64,000 nt of DNA, from NCBI RefSeq assembly GCF_001435775.1, contig NZ_AZFK01000087.1, positions 62,001 through 126,000 on the forward strand, given 5' to 3'. This document shows positions 11,124-19,483 of the stretch, piece by piece; the stretch's first letter is position 1; the number at the start of each line of letters is the position of its first letter. The stretch comes from Limosilactobacillus ingluviei DSM 15946. Its GTDB lineage: Bacteria > Bacillota > Bacilli > Lactobacillales > Lactobacillaceae. The notes under the pieces are model-generated. The model was given only the letters and a program-made list of their open reading frames with translations. It did no database searches and was not told where the DNA came from. A program made the translations under genes and the position numbers.

Positions 11124-12630
11124 CCGCTTTCTCCTCCTTTGCTTTTACTGCCGGTGCCGGTTCAATGGGGTGATGGTTTTGGTACCAGTGGCGGAAATTA
11201 TCCTTACTCTTGGGCGGCGTCGGAATATCCCGCAGGTCGGCCCAGCCGTGGACCAACTTCGGCGCCGCTTTGGGCAGGTGATTAATTTTGCCCCCTTCGT
11301 ACATTCCCTGCACGTCATTTTTACCCATTGGTTTACTAAACGGCGCCGCGCCCGAATGCGCCATCTTCATTGCCGTTCCAAACAAGGCTGGCGAGCCAGT
11401 TCCCACGCCAACCATCTTTAAAATCAGGTTCGTCATGGAATGATCGAGGTGTTTTTCATCCATTTCAACAATCCGGTGCTTACGAATCAATTCATGAAGT
11501 GGAATCTTGACTGGACAGGTTTCCGTGCAAGCCGCACATAATGAGCACGCATACGGCAATTCTTCAAACTGATCATAACCGCCTAAAATCGGTGACAAAA
11601 CTTTCCCGACGGGACCCGGATAAATTGAACCGTAGCCTTTTCCACCAATGTGACGGTAAATCGGGCAGACATTTAAACAGGCCCCACAGCGGATGCATTG
11701 TAAAATCGGTTCAAATTCTGTTCCTAACGCCCGGGAACGGCCATTATCCAAAATTACCACCCAAAAATCATCCGGACCGTCAACTTCCCCAGCAACTTTG
11801 GGACCCGCAAAGGTACAGTATGTGGTCAGCTTTTGGCCGACCGCTGAACGAGCCAACATATTATCAAGGACTTCGGCTTCTTTCATGCTTGGGACAATCC
11901 GTTCCATCCCCATCACCACGACCTGCGTTTTCGGCATCGCCATGGTAATATCGGCATTCCCTTCGTTGGTATCCAGATTGATCATCCCTTGATCCGCAAT
12001 GGCAAAGTTACACCCGGTAATGCCAAAGTCGGCCTGCATAAAGTAATTTCGTAAGTAACCCCGCACAAAGCGCGCCATATGCGCGGGTTCATTATCACCT
12101 TGGTAACCAAGTTTTTTAAATTCTGCTTGAATTTGATCCCGGTTTTTGTGCAAAGTTGGAAAAACAATGTGGGTCGGTTCGTCCCAATTGTCTTCTTGCA
12201 AAATAAATTCTGCGAGGTCACTTTCCAACACTTCCACGTCGGGCAAGGCGGTTAAGGTTTGATCTAATTCAATTTCGTTGGTGACCATTGATTTAGATTT
12301 CACGACCTTATGCGCCTGCTTGGCCAAGACTAACTCGCGGATAAAATCCCGGGCCTCAGTTTCCGTTTGGGCAAAGAACACGTGGCCACCCCGTTTTTCC
12401 ACGTTATTGGCAAACATTTCCAAGTAATCCGGCAAGTATTTTAAAGTGTGCTGCCGAATTTGTTCTGCCAAATCCCGCCAGTCATTCCAATGGCCCATTT
12501 CCCGCCGGGCTCGGGTCCGCTTAATAAATTGAGCGTCTTGGGCTTTGGCGACTGCCGCTTGCATAAAATGGTCTTGTTTGGCATCTGCCACCCGTTCTAA
12601 AAATGGCTTATCACTGGTTGAGATCCCCAT
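11116..12630 (-). CDS. lutB: Lactate utilization iron-sulfur protein B
   Basis: Large Fe-S subunit of LutABC. The N-terminal half has the LUD fold also found in LutC. The C-terminal part carries two ferredoxin-type clusters: CIRCGACLNVCP near residue 313 and CSLCAACTETCP near residue 363. 504 aa. Second gene of the operon, immediately after lutA with no gap. Confidence 0.95.
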   Translation of the reverse strand: MGISTSDKPFLERVADAKQDHFMQAAVAKAQDAQFIKRTRARREMGHWNDWRDLAEQIRQHTLKYLPDYLEMFANNVEKRGGHVFFAQTETEARDFIRELVLAKQAHKVVKSKSMVTNEIELDQTLTALPDVEVLESDLAEFILQEDNWDEPTHIVFPTLHKNRDQIQAEFKKLGYQGDNEPAHMARFVRGYLRNYFMQADFGITGCNFAIADQGMINLDTNEGNADITMAMPKTQVVVMGMERIVPSMKEAEVLDNMLARSAVGQKLTTYCTFAGPKVAGEVDGPDDFWVVILDNGRSRALGTEFEPILQCIRCGACLNVCPIYRHIGGKGYGSIYPGPVGKVLSPILGGYDQFEELPYACSLCAACTETCPVKIPLHELIRKHRIVEMDEKHLDHSMTNLILKMVGVGTGSPALFGTAMKMAHSGAAPFSKPMGKNDVQGMYEGGKINHLPKAAPKLVHGWADLRDIPTPPKSKDNFRHWYQNHHPIEPAPAVKAKEEKADD

Positions 12631-13437
12631 TTAAAACACTCCTTCCCCATTCGCTGGCACAACCGCCTCATCAACATCGGCCAAATATTTGATCCGGTTG
12701 ACGTCCACTTGGTGGTTTAACACTTCCGCAATGTGCATTACTCGAATCGGGTGGCCCAGGCGATTCATGCGGCCGGCAATGTTCATCAAGCATGATTGCT
12801 CGGTCCCAATTAAGACTTCGGCTTCCGTATCGATAATATTTTGCACCTTTTCATCCACCATGCTGTCAGATAATTCTGGGTGTTTAGCCGAGAAAGTCCC
12901 CCCAAAGCCACAGCATAATTGAACGTTTTTCAATGGGATGCGATTCAAACCTTTAACATGATCCAGTAAAACGAACGGGGCCGTGCGTTCACCAATCAAC
13001 CGGGTCATATGACAAGACCGGTGAACCGTGGCCTTGGCATCTAACTCTGCGCCACAATCAACAATCCCCAACACCCGGTAAATAAACTGACTGAATTCGT
13101 AAATTTTAGCAGCCACTTGCTTGGCTTTTGGACCATACACCGGGTCATCCTTTAGAATCGCTTCATACTCCTTAATCATGAAAACGCACGAACCTGACGG
13201 ACCAACGATGTAATCAGCATCAACACTGGCCAAGGCGTCGATTTCATTTTTGAAGGTTTTCATGCTGCCAGCGGCGTAACCACTGTTGTAAGTTGGCTGT
13301 CCGCAACAAACTTGCTTGGTTGGCAAAAAGGTTTCGCACCCCAAGCGCTCTAAGACTTCAACCATTGCTCGGCCAACATTTGGAAACAGCAAATCAACCA
13401 GGCAGGTTGAAAAAATACATACCCGTGGCTTTGTCAT
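12631..13437 (-). CDS. lutA: Lactate utilization protein A (CCG domain)
   Basis: CCG-domain subunit with two cysteine-rich repeats, seen as FLPTKQVCCGQPTYNSG and NVQLCCGFGGTFSAKHP, the motif that binds unusual Fe-S clusters in heterodisulfide-reductase-like proteins. 268 aa. First gene of lutABC; the promoter lies in 13438-13560. Confidence 0.93.
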   Translation of the reverse strand: MTKPRVCIFSTCLVDLLFPNVGRAMVEVLERLGCETFLPTKQVCCGQPTYNSGYAAGSMKTFKNEIDALASVDADYIVGPSGSCVFMIKEYEAILKDDPVYGPKAKQVAAKIYEFSQFIYRVLGIVDCGAELDAKATVHRSCHMTRLIGERTAPFVLLDHVKGLNRIPLKNVQLCCGFGGTFSAKHPELSDSMVDEKVQNIIDTEAEVLIGTEQSCLMNIAGRMNRLGHPIRVMHIAEVLNHQVDVNRIKYLADVDEAVVPANGEGVF

Positions 13438-13499
13438 CTTAAGGCCTGACCGGCATCCCCGTTCAGGCGGCCACCTCCTTTGGTTTCAATTTAGTGCGT

Positions 13500-13560
13500 T
13501 TATTCACCTATCATTATACAACCGTTTTCAACTAAATCGTCAACTTTTTTCACAAACCAA
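13500..13560 (-). promoter_or_regulatory. lutABC promoter with cre-like box
   Basis: Read on the minus strand, a TTGACG-like -35 and TGTATAAT -10 precede lutA. Overlapping the -10, TGAAAACGGTTGTA (13517-13530) matches 12 of 14 positions of the CcpA cre consensus. A second inverted repeat, TTCCACAT/ATGTGAAA (about 13610-13635), lies farther upstream. Catabolite control is inferred. Confidence 0.45.
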
Positions 13561-13681
13561 AAAGCACCAAAAGACTTTATTTAAAGGCATTTCTAAACAT
13601 TCCTAATTGGAATATTTCACATTCTCATGTGGAATTTGCGGTTAGCTTCCGGCAATGGCCTTGCAACTAGCTTCACAATCC

Positions 13682-13711
13682 AAAAAACCGGTGCGCTAGC
13701 CAACGCACCGG
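13682..13711 (-). terminator. Terminator of the lipA-lplA operon
   Basis: CCGGTGCG/CGCACCGG stem with a T run on the minus strand just after lplA. Confidence 0.88.
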
Positions 13712-13731
13712 CTTAACTTTAAAACGCACTA

Positions 13732-14715
13732 CTAGCTAAAGCACAGGGCCGTTAAATCAGCCGCACTAATGTTGACGATTGGCGTGGCCGCTAGCAGAGC
13801 TGTCAATTGGGCCTGAACGGTCGCGGGACGGAAGCGTTGACCGACTAAACCCTGACTTAAGCGTGCAACATCAACATCGCTAAAGAAATCACCATTGAGG
13901 CGGAAAGCCGTTAAAACCCCGTGTTTGACCGTTAACGACAGCTTTACCAAGCCCCCACCAGGGAAATAGCGTTTTTTAGTTATTTCCGTTAGTGGCGTGG
14001 ACTGGTAGATAAACTTGTCGTTAGCAAAAATTGCTTGTTGAATCCCATCGACGGCTCGCCATTGGGTTGGCGTTAAGGTTAGCGGCGTCACTTCATCCGC
14101 GGTTTGCTTGATACTGGCTAATAACCGTGCCCGAAATTCAGCCGCCATCATGGTTGGCAGGCCAGTCTTTAAATTAATGACCCGTTGGTGAACCGAAGCA
14201 ATATGCTTGGACCTAAGCTTTAAGTTATCAACGTGTAAGGCCGTCGCCATTGTCTTAACATCCGTATCAAAGAGTAAACTGCCGTGGTGAATGACGTGAC
14301 CAAAGCGGTGATACTGCGCGTTTCCGGAAAACTTCCGCCCTTGAAAAGTCAAATCATTTCGGCTCGACTGTTGCACCGGGAGTCCCATTTGTTGCAGCGC
14401 TTGACAAATTCGCGCGGAAAACTGCGTAAAGTCAATTTTGGCCGTGGTTGCTGGGGCAATGAAACTATATTGAAAACATCCCGGATCGGTATAGATCGTC
14501 CCACCACCGGAATAGCGCCGCGTCACTTGTAATTTTTGCCGTTCAGCAAACGCCAAGTTAACTTCCGCTAATGCATCTTGATATTTTCCCAACATAATCG
14601 TCGGCCGGGTTGACCACAACAAAAAGACCGTACTGGGATAATCTTGCTGTGCCAGCCAATATTCTAACGCAAAAAGTTTCGTCGCATCATTACTGGTTGT
14701 TGGCAAATACAACAT
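13732..14715 (-). CDS. lplA: Lipoate-protein ligase A
   Basis: Activates lipoate (or octanoate) with ATP and attaches it to the lysine of lipoyl domains. Seen: the RRYSGGGTIYTDPG substrate loop, KFSGNAQYHRFGHVIHHGSLLFDTD with the catalytic Lys/His region, and the C-terminal accessory domain with KKRYFPGGGLVKL. 327 aa, full length. Its start overlaps the lipA stop. The neighbouring lipoyl-domain gene is a likely substrate. Confidence 0.93.
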   Translation of the reverse strand: MLYLPTTSNDATKLFALEYWLAQQDYPSTVFLLWSTRPTIMLGKYQDALAEVNLAFAERQKLQVTRRYSGGGTIYTDPGCFQYSFIAPATTAKIDFTQFSARICQALQQMGLPVQQSSRNDLTFQGRKFSGNAQYHRFGHVIHHGSLLFDTDVKTMATALHVDNLKLRSKHIASVHQRVINLKTGLPTMMAAEFRARLLASIKQTADEVTPLTLTPTQWRAVDGIQQAIFANDKFIYQSTPLTEITKKRYFPGGGLVKLSLTVKHGVLTAFRLNGDFFSDVDVARLSQGLVGQRFRPATVQAQLTALLAATPIVNISAADLTALCFS

Positions 14716-15593
14716 CAGCGCGTCACCCCCACGGCCGCCAGTTCCGCGCTGGCCTTATACGAACTCCGCACCAACGGCGAACTGGCCACGAATTTAAAGC
14801 CTTTTTGCATGGCGACCCGGTAGTAGGTCTGGAAGCGTTCCATCGGCACCCATTCCCGCAATTGATAGTGCTTTGGTGATGGTTGCACATACTGGCCAAT
14901 TGATAAGAAATCTACACCAGCGGCAATCAAATCGTCCATCGTGGCATAAACTTCCTCATCTGTTTCACCAAGCCCGAGCATAATCCCTGTCTTGACGTAG
15001 GTCCCCGGAGCCGCGTGTTGATGGGCATAGCGCAAAACGGCCAGGGAGTGATCATAGGTAGCGCGCCGATCCCGAACCAAAGGAGTCAGCCGGCGAACTG
15101 TTTCCATATTGTGGTTAAAGACCTCTGGTTGCGCCGCTAACACGCGCTGTACCAAAGGCGTTTTGCCTTGAAAATCAGGCGTCAGCACTTCAATCGTCGT
15201 CTGCGGCGTTAGATGGCGGATGGCCTGAATTACCCGCACAAACTGATCCGCTCCTAAGTCAGGCAAATCATCACGGTCCGTGCTGGTGACGCAAACGTGC
15301 TTAAGACCTAATTTTTGAATTGCTTGGGCAACATGTAGTGGCTCCGTCAAATCAACTGGGGCTGGTCGTTTATGGGGCACATCACAGAAATGACAATTAC
15401 GAGTACAATTGGGCCCTAAAATCATAAAGGCGGCCGTCCCCGTCCCGAAACATTCACCGATGTTGGGGCAATTTGCTTCGGCACACACGGTATTTAAATG
15501 CAATTGGTCTAGCAATTGACTGACTTGCTTCACTTGTGTCTGATCATAGCGAACCCGGAGCCATGCTGGTTTCTTTGTTTGCGGCGTTGTCAT
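14715..15593 (-). CDS. lipA: Lipoyl synthase
   Basis: Radical SAM enzyme that inserts two sulfurs into protein-bound octanoate. Seen: the auxiliary-cluster cysteines C-AEANC-PNIGEC near residue 38, the radical SAM motif CTRNCHFC (CX3CX2C) near residue 62, and the C-terminal SSPLVRSSYKA signature. 292 aa. Middle gene of a three-gene lipoylation operon. Confidence 0.95.
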   Translation of the reverse strand: MTTPQTKKPAWLRVRYDQTQVKQVSQLLDQLHLNTVCAEANCPNIGECFGTGTAAFMILGPNCTRNCHFCDVPHKRPAPVDLTEPLHVAQAIQKLGLKHVCVTSTDRDDLPDLGADQFVRVIQAIRHLTPQTTIEVLTPDFQGKTPLVQRVLAAQPEVFNHNMETVRRLTPLVRDRRATYDHSLAVLRYAHQHAAPGTYVKTGIMLGLGETDEEVYATMDDLIAAGVDFLSIGQYVQPSPKHYQLREWVPMERFQTYYRVAMQKGFKFVASSPLVRSSYKASAELAAVGVTR

Positions 15594-15599
15594 ATATGC

Positions 15600-15857
15600 T
15601 CATCTTCTTTCAATCATTTGCACCGTGACCACCCCGACTACTTCTCCGGCTTTAACGGTAGCGCCTTCGTCAACCCGCTGTTCGGCTACTACCCCCGTTA
15701 CTTCACTCGGGACTTCGCTGATGACCTTTTCTGATTCGACTTCAAACAGGACTTCCCCCTTTTGAATGTGCTCACCAACTTGCTTTTCCCAGGTCCCAAA
15801 AAAGTATTGATCTGATTTGGGACTTAACTTCGGCATTCTGATTTCCGTTTGATGCAT
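15600..15857 (-). CDS. Free-standing lipoyl/biotinyl-domain protein
   Basis: A single lipoyl domain of about 85 aa. The modified lysine is in the ESEK motif of LFEVESEKVISEV, in the right position between two hammerhead halves. No E2 catalytic domain or GcvH-type ends follow. The ATG at 15857 is chosen because AAAGGGGAAAAGG precedes it; the upstream frame has no ribosome site. First gene of the lipA-lplA operon, so it is probably lipoylated in situ. The parent enzyme complex is not in this window. Confidence 0.85.
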   Translation of the reverse strand: MHQTEIRMPKLSPKSDQYFFGTWEKQVGEHIQKGEVLFEVESEKVISEVPSEVTGVVAEQRVDEGATVKAGEVVGVVTVQMIERR

Positions 15858-15994
15858 CCTTTTCCCCTTTCTGGTCGGCGCAACGTCAACCAAGCCAACT
15901 GAGACAAATCTTTATTTTAGTTTCATTGTAGCACTCGCACTCGTTGTCAGCGGAACCGTTTTCATACGATCTTGGCATCAAAAACAATTCCAGC

Positions 15995-16024
15995 AAAAAA
16001 GCAGTCCCCGTAATCAGAGACTGC
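15995..16024 (-). terminator. Terminator of the serine dehydratase operon
   Basis: GCAGTC/GACTGC outer stem with inner pairing and six T on the minus strand. Confidence 0.85.
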
Positions 16025-16026
16025 CT

Positions 16027-16341
16027 TTAGTGTAAGCCCAGGGCGATTTTCGCCGCCTGACTCATTCGTTCAATTGTCCACGCTGGTTCCCAAACAAATT
16101 CTACGGCAACATTCTTTACCTCAGGTACCACCATCACGGCTTGTTTTACCTGACTTGCCAAGTAACCAGTTAACGGGCACCCCATCGTTGTTAAAGTCAG
16201 TTCAATCAAGCAAATACCTTCGCAATCAAGATCAATGGTATTGACCAACCCCAGATTAACGATATCGATCTGTAACTCCGGATCGATTACCGTGCTTAAT
16301 TGCGTCACAATTTCAGTTTGAATCAACTCAGCCTTTCGCAT
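16027..16341 (-). CDS. MIP18/SufT-type Fe-S assembly protein
   Basis: A DUF59-domain protein of about 104 aa: VIDPELQIDIVNLGLV near residue 18 and LTTMGCPLTGYL with the conserved Cys are family signatures. SufT-type proteins help mature Fe-S enzymes. It overlaps the start-distal end of the Fe-S serine dehydratase alpha gene by 14 bases, so a role in maturing that cluster is a reasonable inference. Confidence 0.85.
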   Translation of the reverse strand: MRKAELIQTEIVTQLSTVIDPELQIDIVNLGLVNTIDLDCEGICLIELTLTTMGCPLTGYLASQVKQAVMVVPEVKNVAVEFVWEPAWTIERMSQAAKIALGLH

Positions 16342-17227
16342 CCGAAATCGCTCCCATCGTTTGCCCAAAAATTTTGGTGCGAATTTTTTGGCCCGTCGGG
16401 GTCCCGGCTAAGCCACCCAAGCCCGTTTCCCGCAAACTGGCTGGCATGGCCTGTCCGACCTGCGCCATGGCCTGGATGCATTCATCAGCCGGGATCAGGC
16501 TCGTACACCCAGCCAGGGCGAGGTCAGCAGCGATCAGCGCATTGCCGGCGCCAATCGCATTTCGTTTCACACACGGAACCTCAACCAGCCCCGCGATCGG
16601 ATCACAAACCAGCCCTAACAAGTTGCTCAACGCAATCGCAACGGCTTGTGCACTTTGGGCCGGCGTTCCCCCCGCGGCTTCAACTGCTGCCGCCGCAGCC
16701 ATTGCACTGGCTGACCCGACTTCTGCCTGACAACCTCCCGTTGCCCCAGCAATCCCGGCTTGGTTGGCAATGATCAAGCCAATCTCACCGGCCGTAAATA
16801 AGAAGCGAATTAAGGCATCACGAGTTAAATGGCGTTGTTGCTTTAACGCCATCATCACGCCCGGCAAGGTTCCGGACGAGCCTGCAGTTGGGGTGGCACA
16901 TACTACGCCCATGGCTGCATTTACTTCATTAGTCGCCATGGCTGCTTGTACGGCACTTAACATCAGATCGCCACTCAGCGATTGATTTTTGGCCCGATAA
17001 GCGCAGAGTTTGGCTGCTTCACCACCGGTTAACCCCGTGGCTGAGCGCACCCCTTGCGCGCCCTGTGCTGCGGCGGCTTCCATCGCCGTTAGATTTTGGG
17101 CCATCCGCTGCCAAACTTGCCGTTGACTTTGACCACTCGTCTCACACTCAGCTTGCATGATCAATTCCGCCAAGCTCTGGTGGTTTTGGGTTGCTGCTTG
17201 AACTAGTTCGTCAATCCGGTTAAACAT
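16328..17227 (-). CDS. sdaAA: L-serine dehydratase, alpha subunit
   Basis: The Fe-S-dependent, PLP-free enzyme that deaminates serine to pyruvate and ammonia. The cluster cysteines are visible in VCDPIAGLVEVPCVKRN and AGCTSLIP. 299 aa, the usual size for the two-subunit form. It follows the beta gene by 12 bases. Pyruvate from serine can serve as electron sink or energy source. Confidence 0.94.
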   Translation of the reverse strand: MFNRIDELVQAATQNHQSLAELIMQAECETSGQSQRQVWQRMAQNLTAMEAAAAQGAQGVRSATGLTGGEAAKLCAYRAKNQSLSGDLMLSAVQAAMATNEVNAAMGVVCATPTAGSSGTLPGVMMALKQQRHLTRDALIRFLFTAGEIGLIIANQAGIAGATGGCQAEVGSASAMAAAAAVEAAGGTPAQSAQAVAIALSNLLGLVCDPIAGLVEVPCVKRNAIGAGNALIAADLALAGCTSLIPADECIQAMAQVGQAMPASLRETGLGGLAGTPTGQKIRTKIFGQTMGAISDAKG

Positions 17228-17239
17228 TGCTGGTTCCTC

Positions 17240-17902
17240 TCACAAGAAGGTTAAATCAGGATATTGGTGCATTAGTTGCTCCACTTGTGGGGTGGCTAGG
17301 GCTTGTCCCAAGTTCAGCGCGTAGACAGCCCCGGCCTGCCCACGCTTAATTTGGCGGCGTTTAATCGGAACCAACTGGCGTAAATGTTGGACCAATTGTC
17401 GCGCCCGCAATTGGGCATGATCAGGCGCATAATACAGGGCGAGGGGCAACGCACCGGCTAGTTGAACTGAAATCCCGTGCATCGTGACCGCCCGAATTTC
17501 AATCGTCCCACCCCCAATTGAACAACCACTGATTTGAAAATGCTGCTGACCAGCCCATAATTCGATCACCGCCGTATTCGGATGATGGATGGGACTCGGG
17601 CCACTTTCTTCGACAAAGCGTAAATCCAGCCCTGCTTGCCGAGCTAATTGGGGCGCTTGGGGAACTCGCGCATCCGCTGGCGCTAACCCCAATAAGCCGG
17701 CTGCAATTGCATAATCCGTTCCGTGCCCCCGGTGAGTTAAGGCAAACGATTCATAGTAATGAACCGTTGCCTTGTGTGGCGTTTGCCACAACAACTTCCG
17801 TGCTGCTTGGCCAAGGGCAACAGCACCTGCCGTATGCGAACTAGAGGGCCCTATCATCACGGGCCCAATAATATCAAAGACACTCCGGTAGTTACCACCC
17901 AT
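17240..17902 (-). CDS. sdaAB: L-serine dehydratase, beta subunit
   Basis: The regulatory/accessory subunit of two-part serine dehydratase: FDIIGPVMIGPSSSHTAGAVALG at residues 9-31 and SIGGGTIEIRAV are family signatures. A C-terminal ACT-like portion carries KRGQAGAVYALN. 220 aa. First gene of an operon with the alpha subunit and SufT-like gene. Confidence 0.93.
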   Translation of the reverse strand: MGGNYRSVFDIIGPVMIGPSSSHTAGAVALGQAARKLLWQTPHKATVHYYESFALTHRGHGTDYAIAAGLLGLAPADARVPQAPQLARQAGLDLRFVEESGPSPIHHPNTAVIELWAGQQHFQISGCSIGGGTIEIRAVTMHGISVQLAGALPLALYYAPDHAQLRARQLVQHLRQLVPIKRRQIKRGQAGAVYALNLGQALATPQVEQLMHQYPDLTFL

Positions 17903-17989
17903 AAGTCATTTCTCCTCATCATTTCTTCCGTTATCTTACACCCCTCCTTCACAGTTACCAACCCTTTTTAAAATAAAATTTTTATGAGA

Positions 17990-18020
17990 AAAACGGACCG
18001 CGACTAAAGCCGCGATCCGT
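17990..18020 (-). terminator. Terminator of the B6 kinase/transporter operon
   Basis: ACGGaCCGCG/CGCGATCCGT stem with a T run on the minus strand. Confidence 0.82.
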
Positions 18021-18039
18021 GCAACCATCAATTCAACTG

Positions 18040-18534
18040 TCAATCCTGCCAACGAGCTTTTAAAGCCGGTAAAATCAATTGCGCAACGATAATTCCGGCC
18101 AAGCCCTGTAAGAGATTGGTCCCAATGCCTAAAAAGCCGGCCACCCAAGTATAGAGAAACGAATCAGCCAAGAAATAGCCCCCGACCATTATCAATGCCC
18201 CGACGGCCAAACTGCTCCACTGACCGAGCTTAGTTTTCCCCCATCGTTGGTAGCACCAACCAGCCAGAATCCCTTCCAAACCATGCGCTAAGAGCGAGAA
18301 GGGCGCATATTGCGCATAACCAGAAATCAGATCCAAAAAAGCGGTGCCAACCCCACCAACGATCCCACCACCAAGTGGGCCTAAGAGAGCCGCGGCAATT
18401 AAGATACTGGCATCAGAGAGATTAATATTCCCATGCGTCCACGGAATCGGCAGTAAAAAGAAGCGGCCACAAACAATGGTTAGTGCCATTAAAAGTGCCG
18501 TTAGCATCGCCCGGTAAAGTTGTTTATTTTTCAT
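18040..18534 (-). CDS. ECF transporter S component, probably vitamin B6
   Basis: About 164 aa with five to six hydrophobic helices, including LLMALTIVCGRFFLLPIPW, DASILIAAALLGPLGGGIVGG and a C-terminal GLAGIIVAQLILPAL. This is the fold of substrate-binding S components that share an energising module encoded elsewhere. The ATG at 18534 follows AAGGAATTCGAA. It overlaps the pyridoxal-kinase-like gene by 11 bases, which points to pyridoxine or pyridoxal as substrate (inference from context). Confidence 0.8.
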   Translation of the reverse strand: MKNKQLYRAMLTALLMALTIVCGRFFLLPIPWTHGNINLSDASILIAAALLGPLGGGIVGGVGTAFLDLISGYAQYAPFSLLAHGLEGILAGWCYQRWGKTKLGQWSSLAVGALIMVGGYFLADSFLYTWVAGFLGIGTNLLQGLAGIIVAQLILPALKARWQD

Positions 18535-19360
18535 TTCGAATTCCTTCTTTCGCAAGTTGCTGCAGTAATGCGGTTAATCGTAAGCCATCCAAGCGTTCGG
18601 TGGCCGTACAAGTACGCGAAGCCGCCACTGCAAAAGCAACCCCGGCCTGGGCGGCTTGAATTGCTTTTGCGATTGGGTAGTCACATAGCAGATATCCCAG
18701 CAATAAAGCCGCAAACACGTCGCCGGTCCCGTAAAAATGGCCCGGGATCGGCGGTGCTCCTATAAAACGAAGCTGATCAGCCTCTAACCATGCACACCCG
18801 ACTTGACGTTCATAATGCACGCCCGTTACGACCACCGTTAATTGCGGATGGCATGCCTGTATGGTTTGCATAGCCCGCTGAAGATCGCTGATTGCCGGTT
18901 GCCTTTGCCACGGTTGATTCACCAACCAGCCCAGTTCGGTCCAATTTGGGGTAATTACGGTTGCCTGACTCAACATTTGTTGCATCGCGGTAACCGTGGC
19001 TGAAGTCAACCCGGGGTATAATTTACCATTGTCACCCAAAACTGGATCAAGCACACGAATGGGGATGGTCATGGTCGCCAACCGCTTGCGCAATTGCATC
19101 AAAAGCTGTGCATTCCCAACGTAGCCAATTAAAAGCCCCGCAAAATTAACCGCCAGTGTTTGCCAATGTTGCAAGGTGGCGTCAATAAAAGTCGTCAGCG
19201 CTTGTTGCGCCGGCTGGCCAAAGCCTTCCGTTTGCGTTGATAACATTACGGTCGGTAGCAGGGCCGGCTGATGCCCCTGGGCGGTTAATAGGGGTACCGC
19301 CGCTAAACTCGAAATTTGATTTAAAGCTGAAAGATCCTCCATGATCAAAGCTTTCGCCAT
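18524..19360 (-). CDS. Pyridoxal/pyridoxamine kinase family protein
   Basis: Ribokinase-superfamily kinase. Seen: DPVLGDNGKLYPG near residue 104, TPNWTELGWL near residue 137 and the anion-hole motif PGHFYGTGDVFAALLLG near residue 210, with the catalytic Asp in GTGD. The family phosphorylates B6 vitamers to PLP. 278 aa. It shares an overlapping operon with an ECF S component. Hydroxymethylpyrimidine kinase is the main alternative. Confidence 0.82.
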   Translation of the reverse strand: MAKALIMEDLSALNQISSLAAVPLLTAQGHQPALLPTVMLSTQTEGFGQPAQQALTTFIDATLQHWQTLAVNFAGLLIGYVGNAQLLMQLRKRLATMTIPIRVLDPVLGDNGKLYPGLTSATVTAMQQMLSQATVITPNWTELGWLVNQPWQRQPAISDLQRAMQTIQACHPQLTVVVTGVHYERQVGCAWLEADQLRFIGAPPIPGHFYGTGDVFAALLLGYLLCDYPIAKAIQAAQAGVAFAVAASRTCTATERLDGLRLTALLQQLAKEGIRNEK

Positions 19361-19432
19361 TCTCTCACCGCCCTTTAATTTAATTCTAAAATAAAATAAT
19401 AAACATGAATGTAGTAATTGTCAATTTCAATT

Positions 19433-19463
19433 AAAAAACGCCTTCCTAAAATTAGGAAGACGT
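19433..19463 (-). terminator. Terminator of the butanediol dehydrogenase gene
   Basis: A stem-loop, CGtCTTCCTAA paired with TTAGGAAGgCG, with six T on the minus strand. Confidence 0.88.
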
Positions 19464-19483
19464 CCTTAGCGTTGGTAAATTAA

